The translations under genes were made by a program, and so were the position numbers. Shown here piece by piece: positions 1 to 10,372 of a stretch of 64,000 nt of DNA. Positions within the stretch are counted from its first letter, which is position 1. Each line of letters begins with the position of its first letter. The notes beneath the pieces were generated by a model. It made no database searches. It had not been told where the DNA came from and worked only from the letters and a program-made list of their open reading frames with translations. The stretch comes from Thiobacillus thioparus DSM 505 (GTDB taxonomy: Bacteria > Pseudomonadota > Gammaproteobacteria > Burkholderiales > Thiobacillaceae), in assembly GCF_000373385.1 (NCBI RefSeq), contig NZ_KB891328.1, forward strand, positions 62,001 through 126,000. The letters run 5' to 3'.

Positions 1-2
1 GG

Positions 3-599
3 GGGGCTATCGGCGCACGCACCACCGAATCGCAGTCGCACCGTCAGTTGGCGTCCGGATTGTCGTGCCCGGTCGGCTTCAAGAACGGCACCGACGGCAG
101 CCTGCGCATTGCGGTCGATGCGATCAAGGCGGCGGCCGCGCGCCACCATTTCATTTCCATCACCAAGTCGGGCCATGTCGGCGTGTTCAGCACCTCCGGC
201 AACGAGGATACGCACGTGATCCTGCGCGGCGGCAAGACGCCCAATTACGATGCGGCCAGCGTCCATCTGGCGTGCGGTGAGCTGGCGTCGGCGGGCTTGC
301 GCCAGCAGTTGATGATCGATTTCTCGCACGCCAATTCGAGCAAGCAGTTCCAGCGCCAGATGGACGTCGGGGCCGACGTGGCGGCCCAGGTGGCCGGCGG
401 CGACAACCGCATCATCGGCGCGATGATCGAAAGCCACCTGAACGCGGGGCGTCAGGATCTGGTCGTCGGCCAGCCGCTGGAATACGCCAAGTCGATCACC
501 GACGCCTGCATCGGCTGGGACGACACCGTGCCATTGCTGAGGATGCTGGCCGACGCGGTGAAAAAACGCCGGCTGACCGTGCCGGCGGATGAGGAATAG
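3..599 (+). CDS. aroG: 3-deoxy-7-phosphoheptulonate (DAHP) synthase, 3' part only
   Basis: This is the C-terminal 198 residues of a class I DAHP synthase, which condenses phosphoenolpyruvate and erythrose 4-phosphate in the first step of the shikimate pathway. The reading frame is open from base 3, so the start lies outside the window. Visible family motifs are GAIGARTTESQSHR at the very start, GFKNGTDG, SGHVG and the active-site DFSHANSSK. The full enzyme is about 350 residues, so roughly the first 150 are missing. The TTG at 48 is an internal leucine codon and not a start. Which feedback type (Phe, Tyr or Trp sensitive) cannot be judged without the N-terminus. Confidence 0.93.
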   Translation, partial: GAIGARTTESQSHRQLASGLSCPVGFKNGTDGSLRIAVDAIKAAAARHHFISITKSGHVGVFSTSGNEDTHVILRGGKTPNYDAASVHLACGELASAGLRQQLMIDFSHANSSKQFQRQMDVGADVAAQVAGGDNRIIGAMIESHLNAGRQDLVVGQPLEYAKSITDACIGWDDTVPLLRMLADAVKKRRLTVPADEE

Positions 600-623
600 C
601 CGCGCTTCGGGTTAAAATGCGCG

Positions 624-720
624 TGGCGGGCCTCCCCGCATGGCTAAGTTGTGAATCGGGTCAGGTCCGGAAGGAAGCAGCCACAGCGACCGATGCCAGT
701 GCCGGGGTTCTGGCTCGCCA
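624..720 (+). ncRNA. ffs: 4.5S RNA, small bacterial signal recognition particle RNA
   Basis: The near-invariant SRP domain IV core GGTCAGGTCCGGAAGGAAGC lies at 659-678. The ends close as a helix: 624-632 pairs with 712-720 over nine positions, one of them G-U. This gives a 97-nt hairpin-type RNA typical of Gram-negative bacteria. It binds Ffh and targets membrane proteins co-translationally. A -10-like TAAAAT at 613-618 lies 6 nt before the inferred 5' end. The ends are inferred from the pairing. Confidence 0.93.
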
Positions 721-1011
721 CCCCATTACTTCTGCCTGTTTTCGTCCAGGGTGCAGGCAGAATGAACAGACTCCTGGTTTTATCGCCGATCGCAAGTTTG
801 CGGCTGGCACCCTCCAGCAGGGCAGCCAACGGAATGGCGGTCGAGTTCGGGTTTCCTTTGGTATTCCGCTTGCAGACCAAGGCGAACAGCGGCTCGCTGC
901 CCTATGGGGGAGGTCGCCATCGGCGCACACTTCCTCTTTCCAGCAAATCCGCTTTGCCTATCTGTTTTAAGCACTGAAAGATTTGTCTGGCCGGGCAGGG
1001 GGGTGCCGCTC
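721..1011. other. Intergenic stretch between ffs and dnaX
   Basis: I see no gene in these roughly 300 bases. Short open frames on both strands have no recognisable motif and overlap one another. A 9-bp inverted repeat (730-738 with 754-762, 15-nt loop) follows the SRP RNA. It could end that transcript, although no T-run follows it. Confidence 0.5.
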
Positions 1012-1020
1012 TGATAAAAT
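1012..1020 (+). promoter_or_regulatory. Candidate extended -10 promoter of dnaX
   Basis: The bases TGATAAAAT match an extended -10 element (TG-N-TAAAAT). The box ends 7 nt before the dnaX ATG at 1028, so transcription would begin at or next to the start codon. No convincing -35 box and no Shine-Dalgarno sequence is visible. The mRNA would be leaderless or nearly so. Confidence 0.4.
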
Positions 1021-1027
1021 CGGCACG

Positions 1028-2845
1028 ATGACTGACCTGTTCGGCGAATCTTCCCAACCAGCCTTGGCTCTGGCCCGTAAATGGCGTCCGCGCGCGTTTG
1101 CCGACCTCAAAGGCCAGGAGCATGTCGTGCAGGCCCTGTCGAATGCGCTGACGCAAGGCCGGCTGCATCATGCCTACCTGCTGACCGGCACGCGCGGCGT
1201 TGGCAAGACCACGCTGGCACGCATTCTCGCCAAATGTCTCAACTGCGAAACCGGCGTCACGGCCACGCCGTGCGGCGTGTGCTCGGCCTGTACGCAGATT
1301 GACGCCGGACGCTTCGTCGACCTGCTCGAGCTCGACGCGGCGTCGAACACCGGCGTCGACAACATGCGCGAGGTGCTCGACAACGCGCAGTACGCGCCGA
1401 CGGTGGGGCGCTACAAGGTCTACATCATCGACGAAGTGCACATGCTGTCGAAGCCGGCGTTCAACTCCATGCTGAAGACGCTGGAAGAACCGCCCGCGCA
1501 TGTGAAGTTCATCCTCGCCACCACCGACCCGCAGAAGATTCCGGTGACGGTTTTGAGCCGCTGCCTGCAGTTCAACCTGAAGCCGATGCCGCCCGCCCTG
1601 GTGGCGCAGCATCTGGGCGAAGTGCTGGAGCAGGAGAATGTGACGGCCGAACCGGCAGCGCTGAACCTGCTGGCGCGCGCCGCAGCCGGCAGCATGCGCG
1701 ATGCCTTGTCGCTCACCGACCAGGCGATTGCCTACGGCGGCGGCAAGGTCGAGGCGGCCGCGGTCGAAGCCATGCTCGGTACGGTGCGGCGCGATTATCT
1801 GTTCGACCTGCTCGACGCCCTGGCGGCGCGCAACGGCGATGCGCTACTGGACCAGGCGCGGCAACTGGCCGAGCGCGGCATCGCCTTCGACGCCACCTTG
1901 CAGGACTTTGGCAACCTGCTGACCCAGCTGGCCCTGTTGCTGCACGCGCCGGGCGCGGTGGAAAGCAGTCTGGATGCCGAGCGCATGCAGACGTGTGCCG
2001 CACAGCTGGACGCCGAAACCGTGCAGTTGTATTACCAGATCGCGTTGAACGGTCGCCGCGATCTGCCGTATGCACCGGACGAGTTTTCCGGGTTCTGCAT
2101 GACGCTGCTGCGCATGCTGGCCTTTGCCCCGGGTTCACGTGATTCCGCACGTGCTGATGTGCGTAGTGGATCGACGCCTGTCGGAACGGCCGCAGCGGAA
2201 CGCGTCGCGCCCGCTGCGCGTGCCGAGTCTGTGACGCGGGCCGCTGTTTCCGAGATGCGAGCCGAACCGCCGGTGCGTACCGCCAGCCGCGAAGCCGAGT
2301 CCGGCGTACCCCCATCGCCAGCACCGCCAGTTGAGCGGGTTGCCGAAGCTTCACCGAGCGAAACTGTGTCGAGTGAAACCACCTCGGCGATTGCCCCGGC
2401 TGAAGCGGGTGCGCCATCCACACCTGTATTGACAGCCCGTGAAACCAGGCCGAGCGGAGCCTGGGACTGGCTCGCCGTGGTAGCCGGGCTGCGCCTCGGC
2501 GGCATGGCCAAGATGCTGGCCGATCACTGCGAACTGGTGTCGCAGGAGGGCGATGCGGTGACCTTGCGCGTGGGCGAGTCGCACAAACATCTGCTTGATC
2601 GTGCCTATCAGGACAAGCTGGTTTCGGCGTTGAAAGACAAATTTGGTGCGGCACTTCAGATCACATTCGAGATCGGCGCCGCGGCCGAGCGGACCCCGCA
2701 GCAGGTGCGTACGCGCATCAAGGAAGCCCGCCAGGCCGAGGCCGTGGCGGCCATCGAATCAGACCCATTCGTGCGTGAGCTGGTCGACCAGTTTGGCGGC
2801 CAGATCGACGCATCGACCATACAGCCATTAGGAGAATCAACATGA
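1028..2845 (+). CDS. dnaX: DNA polymerase III subunit gamma/tau
   Basis: This is the clamp-loader ATPase that loads the beta clamp and, as tau, ties the polymerase cores to the helicase. The 605-residue protein has Walker A GTRGVGKT near residues 54-61, a zinc-binding cysteine cluster at 70, 73, 82, 85 and 88, and a Walker B IIDEVH. A long Ala/Pro/Glu-rich linker (about 370-480) leads to the tau-specific C-terminal domain. I chose ATG 1028 over the upstream in-frame start at 983 because the conserved N-terminus begins there. No A-rich slippery heptamer for a programmed frameshift is evident, so a short gamma form is not supported here. The stop overlaps the ybaB start by 4 nt, implying coupled translation with ybaB and recR. 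Confidence 0.96.
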   Translation: MTDLFGESSQPALALARKWRPRAFADLKGQEHVVQALSNALTQGRLHHAYLLTGTRGVGKTTLARILAKCLNCETGVTATPCGVCSACTQIDAGRFVDLLELDAASNTGVDNMREVLDNAQYAPTVGRYKVYIIDEVHMLSKPAFNSMLKTLEEPPAHVKFILATTDPQKIPVTVLSRCLQFNLKPMPPALVAQHLGEVLEQENVTAEPAALNLLARAAAGSMRDALSLTDQAIAYGGGKVEAAAVEAMLGTVRRDYLFDLLDALAARNGDALLDQARQLAERGIAFDATLQDFGNLLTQLALLLHAPGAVESSLDAERMQTCAAQLDAETVQLYYQIALNGRRDLPYAPDEFSGFCMTLLRMLAFAPGSRDSARADVRSGSTPVGTAAAERVAPAARAESVTRAAVSEMRAEPPVRTASREAESGVPPSPAPPVERVAEASPSETVSSETTSAIAPAEAGAPSTPVLTARETRPSGAWDWLAVVAGLRLGGMAKMLADHCELVSQEGDAVTLRVGESHKHLLDRAYQDKLVSALKDKFGAALQITFEIGAAAERTPQQVRTRIKEARQAEAVAAIESDPFVRELVDQFGGQIDASTIQPLGEST

Positions 2846-3168
2846 TGAAAGGCGGCATCGGCAACATGATGAAGCAGGTCCAGCAGGTGCAGGAAAACAT
2901 GGCCAAGATGCAGGCCAAGCTGGCCGAAATCGAAATCGAGGGGCAGAGCGGTGCCGGCATGGTCAAGGTGACGATGACCTGCAAATACGACGTGCGCCGC
3001 ATCGCCATCGATCCCAGCCTGATGGGTGACGACAAGGAAATGCTGGAAGACCTGGTGGCCGCGGCGGTGAACGATGCGGTGCGCAAGGTCGAATCCACGG
3101 TACAGGAAAAAATGGGCAGCGTGACCGCCGGCCTGCCGATCCCACCGGGGATGAAGCTGCCTTTTTGA
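2842..3168 (+). CDS. ybaB: Nucleoid-associated protein, YbaB/EbfC family
   Basis: This is a 108-residue DNA-binding protein of the YbaB/EbfC family. It starts with the Met- and Gln-rich helix of the family ([16 protein letters not shown]) and ends with [12 protein letters not shown], both typical. These proteins form dimers that coat DNA. The dnaX-ybaB-recR order is widely conserved, and the gene lies between dnaX (4-nt overlap) and recR (18-nt gap), so one transcript is likely. Confidence 0.95.
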   Translation: MMKGGIGNMMKQVQQVQENMAKMQAKLAEIEIEGQSGAGMVKVTMTCKYDVRRIAIDPSLMGDDKEMLEDLVAAAVNDAVRKVESTVQEKMGSVTAGLPIPPGMKLPF

Positions 3169-3186
3169 TCAGATGGAAACAGTGAG

Positions 3187-3780
3187 ATGCAACCGGCCGC
3201 GCTGGAAAACCTGATCACTGCCCTGCGCGTGCTGCCCGGCGTCGGCCCCAAGTCGGCGGCGCGCATGGCCTATCACCTGCTGCAACGCGACAGGCGCGGT
3301 GCCGAGGCACTGGCCGGCGCGCTTAATCATGCGCTGACGCATCTGCATCACTGCCGGCTGTGCAACAACTTTTCCGAGGCGGAAGTGTGCGAGGTCTGCG
3401 CCAGTCCGAACCGCGACAAGCGGCAGCTGGCGGTGGTCGAAATGCCTGCCGACTTCAACATGATGGAGGCCACGCAAAGCTACGGCGGCCTCTATTTCGT
3501 GCTGATGGGGCGCCTGAGCCCGCTCGACGGCATGGGTCCGCGCGAGATCCATCTGGACCGTCTGATCAGCCGTGCGCTCGACGGCGTGGTCGAGGAAGTG
3601 GTCCTGGCGACCAACTTCACCCCGGAAGGCGAGGCCACCGCGCACACCATCGGCGAACTGCTGAAGGCGCGCGGCCTCAAGGTGAGCCGGCTGGCGCGCG
3701 GGGTGCCAGTGGGCGGCGAGCTGGAATACGTGGACAGCGGCACGCTGGCGCAGGCCGTGCGCGACAGGCGAACCGTATGA
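3187..3780 (+). CDS. recR: Recombination mediator RecR
   Basis: RecR acts with RecF and RecO to load RecA at gaps during recombinational repair. The 197-residue protein shows the helix-hairpin-helix segment [13 protein letters not shown] near residues 16-28. A C4 zinc finger follows at Cys56, 59, 68 and 71, then a Toprim domain from about residue 80 ([13 protein letters not shown]). Length matches the family. It is the third gene of the dnaX operon. Confidence 0.96.
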   Translation: MQPAALENLITALRVLPGVGPKSAARMAYHLLQRDRRGAEALAGALNHALTHLHHCRLCNNFSEAEVCEVCASPNRDKRQLAVVEMPADFNMMEATQSYGGLYFVLMGRLSPLDGMGPREIHLDRLISRALDGVVEEVVLATNFTPEGEATAHTIGELLKARGLKVSRLARGVPVGGELEYVDSGTLAQAVRDRRTV

Positions 3781-3812
3781 AATAGCGCAACAGGCGTACC
3801 GTCTGACCGCAT

Positions 3813-4493
3813 CTACCCCAGCGCGCTGGCGACGAGGTTGATCGTCAGCGCCAGCACCAGCAGATTGAAGCCGAACGACACCAGGCCGTGCACCAGCACC
3901 AGCCGGCGCATCGCCGTCGTGGTAATCGCGACGTCGGCCACCTGCGAGGTCATGCCGATGACCGCTGCGAAGTACGCAAAATCGGCGTAGCGGGGCGGGG
4001 CGCCGGGAAAGGTCAACCCGCCCGTGTCCTTGCCCCCATGCGACCGGTAGTAGTGGCGCGCATACCGCAGCGCGAACAAGGTCTGGATCAAAAGCCAGGT
4101 CGATGCCAGCGTGCCGAGCGCGAGGACGATGTGCAACCCGCGCACCATTCCCGTCGACGTCCTGGCTGCATCGGTGACCAGCAGCACGCCAATCAGGCTG
4201 ACCCATGACGCCGCGATCAGCACGCCATACAGTGCGGTGGCGCCGGGGTCTTCGCTGGAAGCGCGCAGTCGGGTTTGGGCGGTGTCGAGCCGCCCCACGC
4301 CCCACCATACCAGCACCAGATACATCAGGCTGCCGGCCAGCCAGCCGGCCAGCAGCCGTGTTTCCCATACGTCGGCATACGTTGATGCCGCGCCCAGAGC
4401 GCCGAGCGTCAGCGCAAGCGACAGTCGATGCCATGCGCGCAGGCGGGCTACGGGGTGAAGCTCACGGTGCGGATAGGGCAGCAGAAATTTCAT
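3813..4493 (-). CDS. DUF1345 family inner-membrane protein
   Basis: This 226-residue, strongly hydrophobic protein has several membrane segments, including LIASWVSLIGVLLVTDA and LGTLASTWLLIQTLFALRY. The segments YYRSHGG and FAYFAAVIGMTSQVADV are typical of DUF1345. Its function is not established. I chose the ATG at 4493 because it overlaps the stop of the upstream DedA-family gene by 4 nt. The longer open frame upstream is a shadow of that gene. It converges on recR. Confidence 0.82.
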   Translation of the reverse strand: MKFLLPYPHRELHPVARLRAWHRLSLALTLGALGAASTYADVWETRLLAGWLAGSLMYLVLVWWGVGRLDTAQTRLRASSEDPGATALYGVLIAASWVSLIGVLLVTDAARTSTGMVRGLHIVLALGTLASTWLLIQTLFALRYARHYYRSHGGKDTGGLTFPGAPPRYADFAYFAAVIGMTSQVADVAITTTAMRRLVLVHGLVSFGFNLLVLALTINLVASALG

Positions 4494-5047
4494 GCTCGGA
4501 TATGACGTGAATGCAGAAAGCCGCGCAAGGCCAGCAGGACGACCACCAGACCGAGCATAACCCAGTGCTCGACCCGATGCAGCACGGCCAGATGGGTGCT
4601 CAGCAGTGCGCCGAACACATAGCCGGCACCGCCTACCAGAGGTGCCCACAGCGCGGCGGACGCAAGATTGAGCCAGAAAAAGCGCCAGCGGGCCACGTCG
4701 CTGAGCCCGACCGCGACAGGCAGCGCGATGCGCAAGCCCCACATGAACCGCATCGCCAGAATGACGCCGACCGGATGTTTCCGGATCAGATCGAGCGCGT
4801 GCGCGACTTTGCTGCGCCAAGCCGGACGGCGCAGCAGCAACGCTTGTCCGTGACGGCGGCCGAGCCAGAAAAAGAACTGGTCGCCCGTCATCGCGCCTAT
4901 CCCGGCCACGCCCGTGAGCGCGGCGAAATCGAGATAGCCGCGATGTGCCGCGTAACCGGCCAGCAGCAGTACGGATTCGCCTTCGAACAGGGCACCGAGG
5001 AAGACAGCTGCATAGCCATACTGTGCGATGAGGACTGCAATATCCAT
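4490..5047 (-). CDS. DedA family (SNARE-associated/VTT domain) membrane protein
   Basis: This 185-residue membrane protein has the DedA signature arrangement: GALFEGESVLLLAGYAA near residues 18-34, then GDQFFFWLGRRHG, then MRFMWGLRIALPVAVG. Family members are polytopic inner-membrane proteins linked to phospholipid flipping and membrane homeostasis. The gene is divergent from purB across about 150 bp and overlaps the following DUF1345 gene by 4 nt, so the two are probably co-expressed. Confidence 0.87.
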   Translation of the reverse strand: MDIAVLIAQYGYAAVFLGALFEGESVLLLAGYAAHRGYLDFAALTGVAGIGAMTGDQFFFWLGRRHGQALLLRRPAWRSKVAHALDLIRKHPVGVILAMRFMWGLRIALPVAVGLSDVARWRFFWLNLASAALWAPLVGGAGYVFGALLSTHLAVLHRVEHWVMLGLVVVLLALRGFLHSRHIRA

Positions 5048-5124
5048 GCATGGATTGTAGAGCGCGCCGCGTGGGACACGATGACGGGTTGGAATGCGCG
5101 AATGGCATGCGTGTCGCCCGCTAG

Positions 5125-6564
<1,440 letters not shown>

Positions 6565-6603
6565 GCTCGGCCGGTCCTCGTCACGGATTCACGCGGAGGT
6601 TCC

Positions 6604-7446
6604 ATGTCCGAACATGCTCTCGACGTCGGTCTCGCCGACTTTTCGCAACGCGTCCTCGAAGAATCGAAGCATCGCCCGGTGGTGGTCGATTTCTGGGCAC
6701 CCTGGTGCGGCCCGTGCAAGCAGCTAAAGCCCATCCTGGAAAAACTCGCGGCCGAATACGACGGCAAGTTCCTGCTCGCCAAGATCAATTCGGACGAGAA
6801 CCAGGAGCTTGCGGCACGCTACGGCGTGCGCGGTATCCCCAGTGTCAAGGCCTTCGTCGATGGCGAACCGGTCGACGAATTTTCCGGTGCGTTGCCTGAA
6901 GGCGAGGTACGGGTCTTTCTCGACCGGCTCGTTCCTGGCCCGGCGGACGAACTGCGCCGCCAGGCGGCCGACGCCCGCCATGCGGGCGATGCGCCCGGCG
7001 CGCTGCAATTGCTGGCCGATGCATCGAGAATCGACCCCGCCCATCTGGGGGTCAGGCTCGACGCGGCGGAAATCATGCTCGATCTGAACGAGGCCGAGGA
7101 GGCCCGCCGCCTGATTGGAAGCATGCCGGATGATGCCGATCCGCGTGTGCCCGCATTGAAGGCCCGCCTGCAGTTCATGGGCGCGGCCGGCGAAGATGAA
7201 GCGGCGTTGACCGCGCGGGTGGCGGCGAATGAAAACGATCTCGATGCACGTCTGAAACTCGCCAACCTGCGGGTTGCCGCGGGGCAGTACGAAGCGGGCA
7301 TGGACCAGTTGCTGGAAATCGTCCGCCGCGATCGCGGCTTCGAGGACGACATCGGACGCAAGACCCTGCTGTCGGTATTCAACCTGCTGGGGGGCGGCGA
7401 ACTCGTGAGTCGCTACCGTCGGCTGCTGGCCAGCGCGCTCAACTGA
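6604..7446 (+). CDS. cnoX: Thioredoxin-TPR co-chaperone, CnoX/YbbN type
   Basis: This 280-residue protein has an N-terminal thioredoxin domain and a C-terminal region of helical repeats from about residue 115. The thioredoxin active site WCGPC is intact, with Cys35 and Cys38. The E. coli homologue YbbN has SQHC there instead, so this version may have real reductase activity. The family protects proteins under oxidative stress and hands them to chaperones. It follows purB by 39 nt with its own GGAGG site and may be co-transcribed. Confidence 0.88.
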   Translation: MSEHALDVGLADFSQRVLEESKHRPVVVDFWAPWCGPCKQLKPILEKLAAEYDGKFLLAKINSDENQELAARYGVRGIPSVKAFVDGEPVDEFSGALPEGEVRVFLDRLVPGPADELRRQAADARHAGDAPGALQLLADASRIDPAHLGVRLDAAEIMLDLNEAEEARRLIGSMPDDADPRVPALKARLQFMGAAGEDEAALTARVAANENDLDARLKLANLRVAAGQYEAGMDQLLEIVRRDRGFEDDIGRKTLLSVFNLLGGGELVSRYRRLLASALN

Positions 7447-7455
7447 ACTGTCGGC

Positions 7456-8016
7456 TCAGTCGAGCGCCTGGTAGCGCACCTCGACGATTTCCACCTCGCG
7501 TCGCCCTTCCGGCGTCTGCACGCTGACGGTGTCCCCTTCGCGTGCTTTCAGCAGTGCACGCGCCATCGGCGAGATCCATGCGATGCGGCCGCGCCCGGCG
7601 TCGGCTTCGTCGATGCCGACGATGGCGTACGTGGCCTCAATGCCATCCTTGTCGGCGACGGTGACGGTGGCGCCGAAGAACACCTGGTCGGTGTCCTCGC
7701 GGGTGGCTGGGTCGACGACATCGGCGTGCTCCAGACGCTTGGACAAAAAGCGGATGCGCCGATCGACTTCGCGCAGACGCTTCTTGCCGTAGATGTAGTC
7801 GCCATTTTCGGAGCGGTCGCCGTTGCTGGCCGCCCACGAGATGGTTTCCACCAACTTGGGGCGTTCGACTTTCCACAGCTGATTGAATTCGGCGTCGAGC
7901 TGCGCGTAGCCAGCGGGCGTCATGTAGTTCTTCGACCCGGCGGGGAGCGCGGGCGCATCGATCTCGTCCTCGTCCGCATCCGGTGCGTCGGTTTCCTTGA
8001 CGAATGCTTTATTCAT
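7456..8016 (-). CDS. greB: Transcription elongation factor GreB
   Basis: GreB enters the RNA polymerase secondary channel and stimulates cleavage of backtracked RNA. The 186-residue protein has the N-terminal coiled coil with the conserved acidic tip (SWAASNGDRSENGDYIYGKKR). The C-terminal FKBP-like domain ends with the segment ARALLKAREGDTV. It carries an extra acidic N-terminal tail of about 28 residues (DAPDADEDEIDAP) before the usual start of the family. GreB is preferred over GreA because of the YIYGKKRLREVDRR segment. Confidence 0.93.
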   Translation of the reverse strand: MNKAFVKETDAPDADEDEIDAPALPAGSKNYMTPAGYAQLDAEFNQLWKVERPKLVETISWAASNGDRSENGDYIYGKKRLREVDRRIRFLSKRLEHADVVDPATREDTDQVFFGATVTVADKDGIEATYAIVGIDEADAGRGRIAWISPMARALLKAREGDTVSVQTPEGRREVEIVEVRYQALD

Positions 8017-8049
8017 TTTGGGGAAAGCGTCCTTTGGGCGGGGCCGTGT

Positions 8050-8250
8050 TCATCGGCCGAACAGATGGACGAGCAGCGAGAGCGCCAGCGACATGAGAAT
8101 GACACTGGCGAAGGGGAAGTAGAATACGCCTCGTTTATGCCGGATCTGAACGTCGCCGGGCAGCCGGCCCAGGCCCAGCCGATTGAGCCAGGGAGTGAGC
8201 AGGCCCAATACCAACAACGCCAGAACGAGTGTGACCAGCCATTTCATCAT
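8050..8250 (-). CDS. DUF2905 family small membrane protein
   Basis: A 66-residue protein with two membrane segments (about 4-20 and 46-63) flanking a conserved loop, GLGRLPGDVQIRHKRGVFYFP. That loop is the DUF2905 hallmark. Its function is unknown. The gene lies upstream of greB in the same direction, and only 16 bp separate its start from that of the divergent tcdA gene. Confidence 0.82.
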   Translation of the reverse strand: MMKWLVTLVLALLVLGLLTPWLNRLGLGRLPGDVQIRHKRGVFYFPFASVILMSLALSLLVHLFGR

Positions 8251-8266
8251 GAGGGGATTCTAGCCG

Positions 8267-8995
8267 ATGGACGCAAGCCTGCCGCAATTCGAACGCACAC
8301 GGATTCTGCTCGATGCCGGCGAACAGGCGCGACTTGCGCAGGCACACGTGCTGGTGGCAGGCCTGGGTGGCGTCGGTTCGTATTGCGCCGAGGCGCTGGC
8401 GCGCGCCGGGGTGGGGCGGTTGACGCTGATCGACCACGATGTGGTCGCCGTGTCGAACATCAACCGCCAGTTGCCTGCCTTGCTGTCCACCGTGGGGCAG
8501 CCGAAAGCCGAGCTGATGGCCGCGCGCATCCGCGACATCAACCCGATGTGCGAACTGACCGTGATTCGCGAGTTCCTCATCCCCGAAACCGTGGCCGACA
8601 TGGTGCCTGCCGACGTCGATTTCGTCATCGATTGCATCGACTCGCTCAATTGCAAGGTCGCGCTGGTTGCCAGCAGCGTCGAGCGCGGCCTCAAGGTTGC
8701 CTCCAGCATGGGGGCCGGCAACAAGCTCGACCCCACCCGAATCCGGATCGCCGATATTTCGAAGACCGAGATGTGTCCGCTTGCTTCGGTGATGCGCAAG
8801 CGGCTCAGGAAACGCGGCATTCCCAAAGGCGTGCTCACCGTGTTTTCCGACGAGGAGGGACGGCCGCCCTTGCCGCCGCAGCCGGTCGAAGGCCGCGGCC
8901 GCGACCGTGCGGTCAACGGCACCATCAGCTACATGCCGCCGTTGTTCGGCCTGATGCTGGCGGGCGCGGTGGTGCAGCGCCTGATCGAACCCTGA
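8267..8995 (+). CDS. tcdA: tRNA threonylcarbamoyladenosine dehydratase
   Basis: TcdA is an E1-like ATP-dependent enzyme that cyclises t6A37 to ct6A in ANN-decoding tRNAs. The 242-residue protein has the nucleotide-binding GLGGVGSYCAEALAR at 32-46. It also has the ThiF/MoeB-type segment LTLIDHDVVAVSNINRQ, the DCIDSLNCKVAL motif, and the TcdA-typical ISKTEMCPLASVMRKRLR. MoeB/ThiF-type activators have different C-terminal cysteine motifs, so TcdA is preferred. Confidence 0.92.
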   Translation: MDASLPQFERTRILLDAGEQARLAQAHVLVAGLGGVGSYCAEALARAGVGRLTLIDHDVVAVSNINRQLPALLSTVGQPKAELMAARIRDINPMCELTVIREFLIPETVADMVPADVDFVIDCIDSLNCKVALVASSVERGLKVASSMGAGNKLDPTRIRIADISKTEMCPLASVMRKRLRKRGIPKGVLTVFSDEEGRPPLPPQPVEGRGRDRAVNGTISYMPPLFGLMLAGAVVQRLIEP

Positions 8996-9024
8996 CGCAG
9001 CCGTAACCGCCCGGTTGCGCGGGT

Positions 9025-9228
9025 TTACTGCTGCGTCGCGTTGTCGATCTGCTTGCGCTGCGCATCGGCGGCGTCCATGACCTGACCTTCCACGGCCCGG
9101 GCTTTCCCGATGGACTGGATCTGTGCGTCGAAGACCGGGTTGGGTTTGCCTTCGGTTTTGGGTTGCGGGGGCGGCGTGGGATTGCAGGCGGACAGGAGCA
9201 GCGCAAGCGGGATCAGGAACCCTTTCAT
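9025..9228 (-). CDS. Small lipoprotein, function unknown
   Basis: A 67-residue protein with a lipoprotein signal peptide (MKGFLIPLALLLSAC, lipobox LSAC) and a short Pro-rich linker followed by a charged, probably helical tail. I do not recognise the family. Its start overlaps the stop of the PPOX-family gene by 4 nt, making it the last gene of the ubiX operon. Export and lipidation are inferred from the signal sequence only. Confidence 0.65.
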   Translation of the reverse strand: MKGFLIPLALLLSACNPTPPPQPKTEGKPNPVFDAQIQSIGKARAVEGQVMDAADAQRKQIDNATQQ

Positions 9229-9776
9229 TTCGTATCCTCCAATAATCCGGTGGGCAGACCGTCGATGCTGATCTGGTTTTTCTCGCGCCAGTAATCGAGC
9301 AGGCCGACCGGTCCTTTTTTCTCGGCCCAGCGCGCCAGAGTGTCGCGCTCACCCGCATAGGTGTAGCGCGGCACGGCGTAGCCGCACGAGGTCTGCACCG
9401 ATTCGACGTCGAGCACGATGATCTGGCGTTCGCCGGGAAGGGCAGGGAAATGGCGACGGAGTTCGCCCCACTCCGGATCCTGCCTGCGCACGACGCGTCC
9501 ACGTCCGTACAAGCGCAGGATCAGTGGATCGGCATCGAAGCTGCACCACATTATCGTCATGCGGCCATCGTGTGCCAGGTGGGCCGCGGTTTCGTTGCCA
9601 CTGCCGGTGAGGTCTAGGTAGGCGACGCAGACCTCGGACAATACACGCAAGCTATCCATGCCTTTGGGTGACAGGTTGAGGCGGCTCGTGGTGGTGCCGG
9701 TGGCGGTAAAAAACATCTGCTGCGCGGCGATGAAGGCGCGGTGTTTTTCTTCGAGGGCGGGATAGACGCGTGCCAT
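9225..9776 (-). CDS. Pyridoxamine 5'-phosphate oxidase (PPOX) family flavoprotein
   Basis: A 183-residue protein with the split-barrel FMN-binding pattern of the PPOX family: FFTATGTTTSRLNLSPKG near the N-terminus, then VAYLDLTGSGNETAAHL and GRMTIMWCSFD. True PdxH enzymes have other conserved residues, so a general FMN-dependent oxidoreductase is the safer call. ATG 9776 shares its A with the TGA of the upstream LON-domain gene (TGATG), which decides the start. The substrate is unknown. Confidence 0.82.
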   Translation of the reverse strand: MARVYPALEEKHRAFIAAQQMFFTATGTTTSRLNLSPKGMDSLRVLSEVCVAYLDLTGSGNETAAHLAHDGRMTIMWCSFDADPLILRLYGRGRVVRRQDPEWGELRRHFPALPGERQIIVLDVESVQTSCGYAVPRYTYAGERDTLARWAEKKGPVGLLDYWREKNQISIDGLPTGLLEDTK

Positions 9777-10372
9777 CAGTTGATCTGCCGTTTGAGGAAT
9801 TCGGTGAGGATGCGCATGCGCGCCACGCTGTCGTTCATCTCCAGCAGATTCTGCTTGACGCTGAGCTTCAACGGCAGTACTTCGGACAGCCGGTAGCCGA
9901 CCCATACGGCATTGTCGAATGTATGCGGGGCCGGGAAGTGCGCGTGACCGTATTCGTCGATGATGTGGCGCAGGATTTCCACGGCCAGTTCGAGTTCGCG
10001 AGGGATCGCGCTGGTCGGTTCGGCACTGACTTCGTCAACCGTGCCGATAAGTAGCCCGCTGGGCTCGACCTGAGTGTGGCGGATGACGAACCGTGTGTCG
10101 GCCTGGGTGTCGATGTGCAGGATGCCGGTTTCGGGCATGTCCCAGTCGGTGATGCGGACTCGCGTGCCAATTGAATAAGGCACGGCGGGCGCGCCGGTTT
10201 CCTGCCCTTCCCGGATGGCGCAGATGCCGAACGGACTGTCGTCGGCGATCGCCTGCTTCACCATGTCGACATAGCGTTGTTCGAAAATCCGCAACGGCAT
10301 CCGGCCGCCGGGAAACACCACGGTGTTCAGCGGAAACAGCGGCAGGCGGGTCCGTTTGGCGGCGGCGTTCAC
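9776..10372 (-). CDS. LON peptidase substrate-binding (N-terminal) domain protein
   Basis: A 198-residue stand-alone LON N-terminal domain. It begins [20 protein letters not shown] and continues [10 protein letters not shown], both hallmarks of the domain. There is no AAA ATPase or protease part, so it is not a Lon protease. Its partner is unknown. It overlaps ubiX by 4 nt upstream and the PPOX gene by 1 nt downstream, so the genes are translationally coupled. Confidence 0.88.
   Translation of the reverse strand: MNAAAKRTRLPLFPLNTVVFPGGRMPLRIFEQRYVDMVKQAIADDSPFGICAIREGQETGAPAVPYSIGTRVRITDWDMPETGILHIDTQADTRFVIRHTQVEPSGLLIGTVDEVSAEPTSAIPRELELAVEILRHIIDEYGHAHFPAPHTFDNAVWVGYRLSEVLPLKLSVKQNLLEMNDSVARMRILTEFLKRQIN

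Noticed and set aside
2100..2500. Programmed frameshift in dnaX producing a short gamma subunit
   Set aside because: No A-rich slippery heptamer with a downstream stem-loop is apparent in the linker region.
3169..4434. A 421-codon minus-strand frame
   Set aside because: It covers recR antisense and DUF1345 in the wrong frame; no motif.
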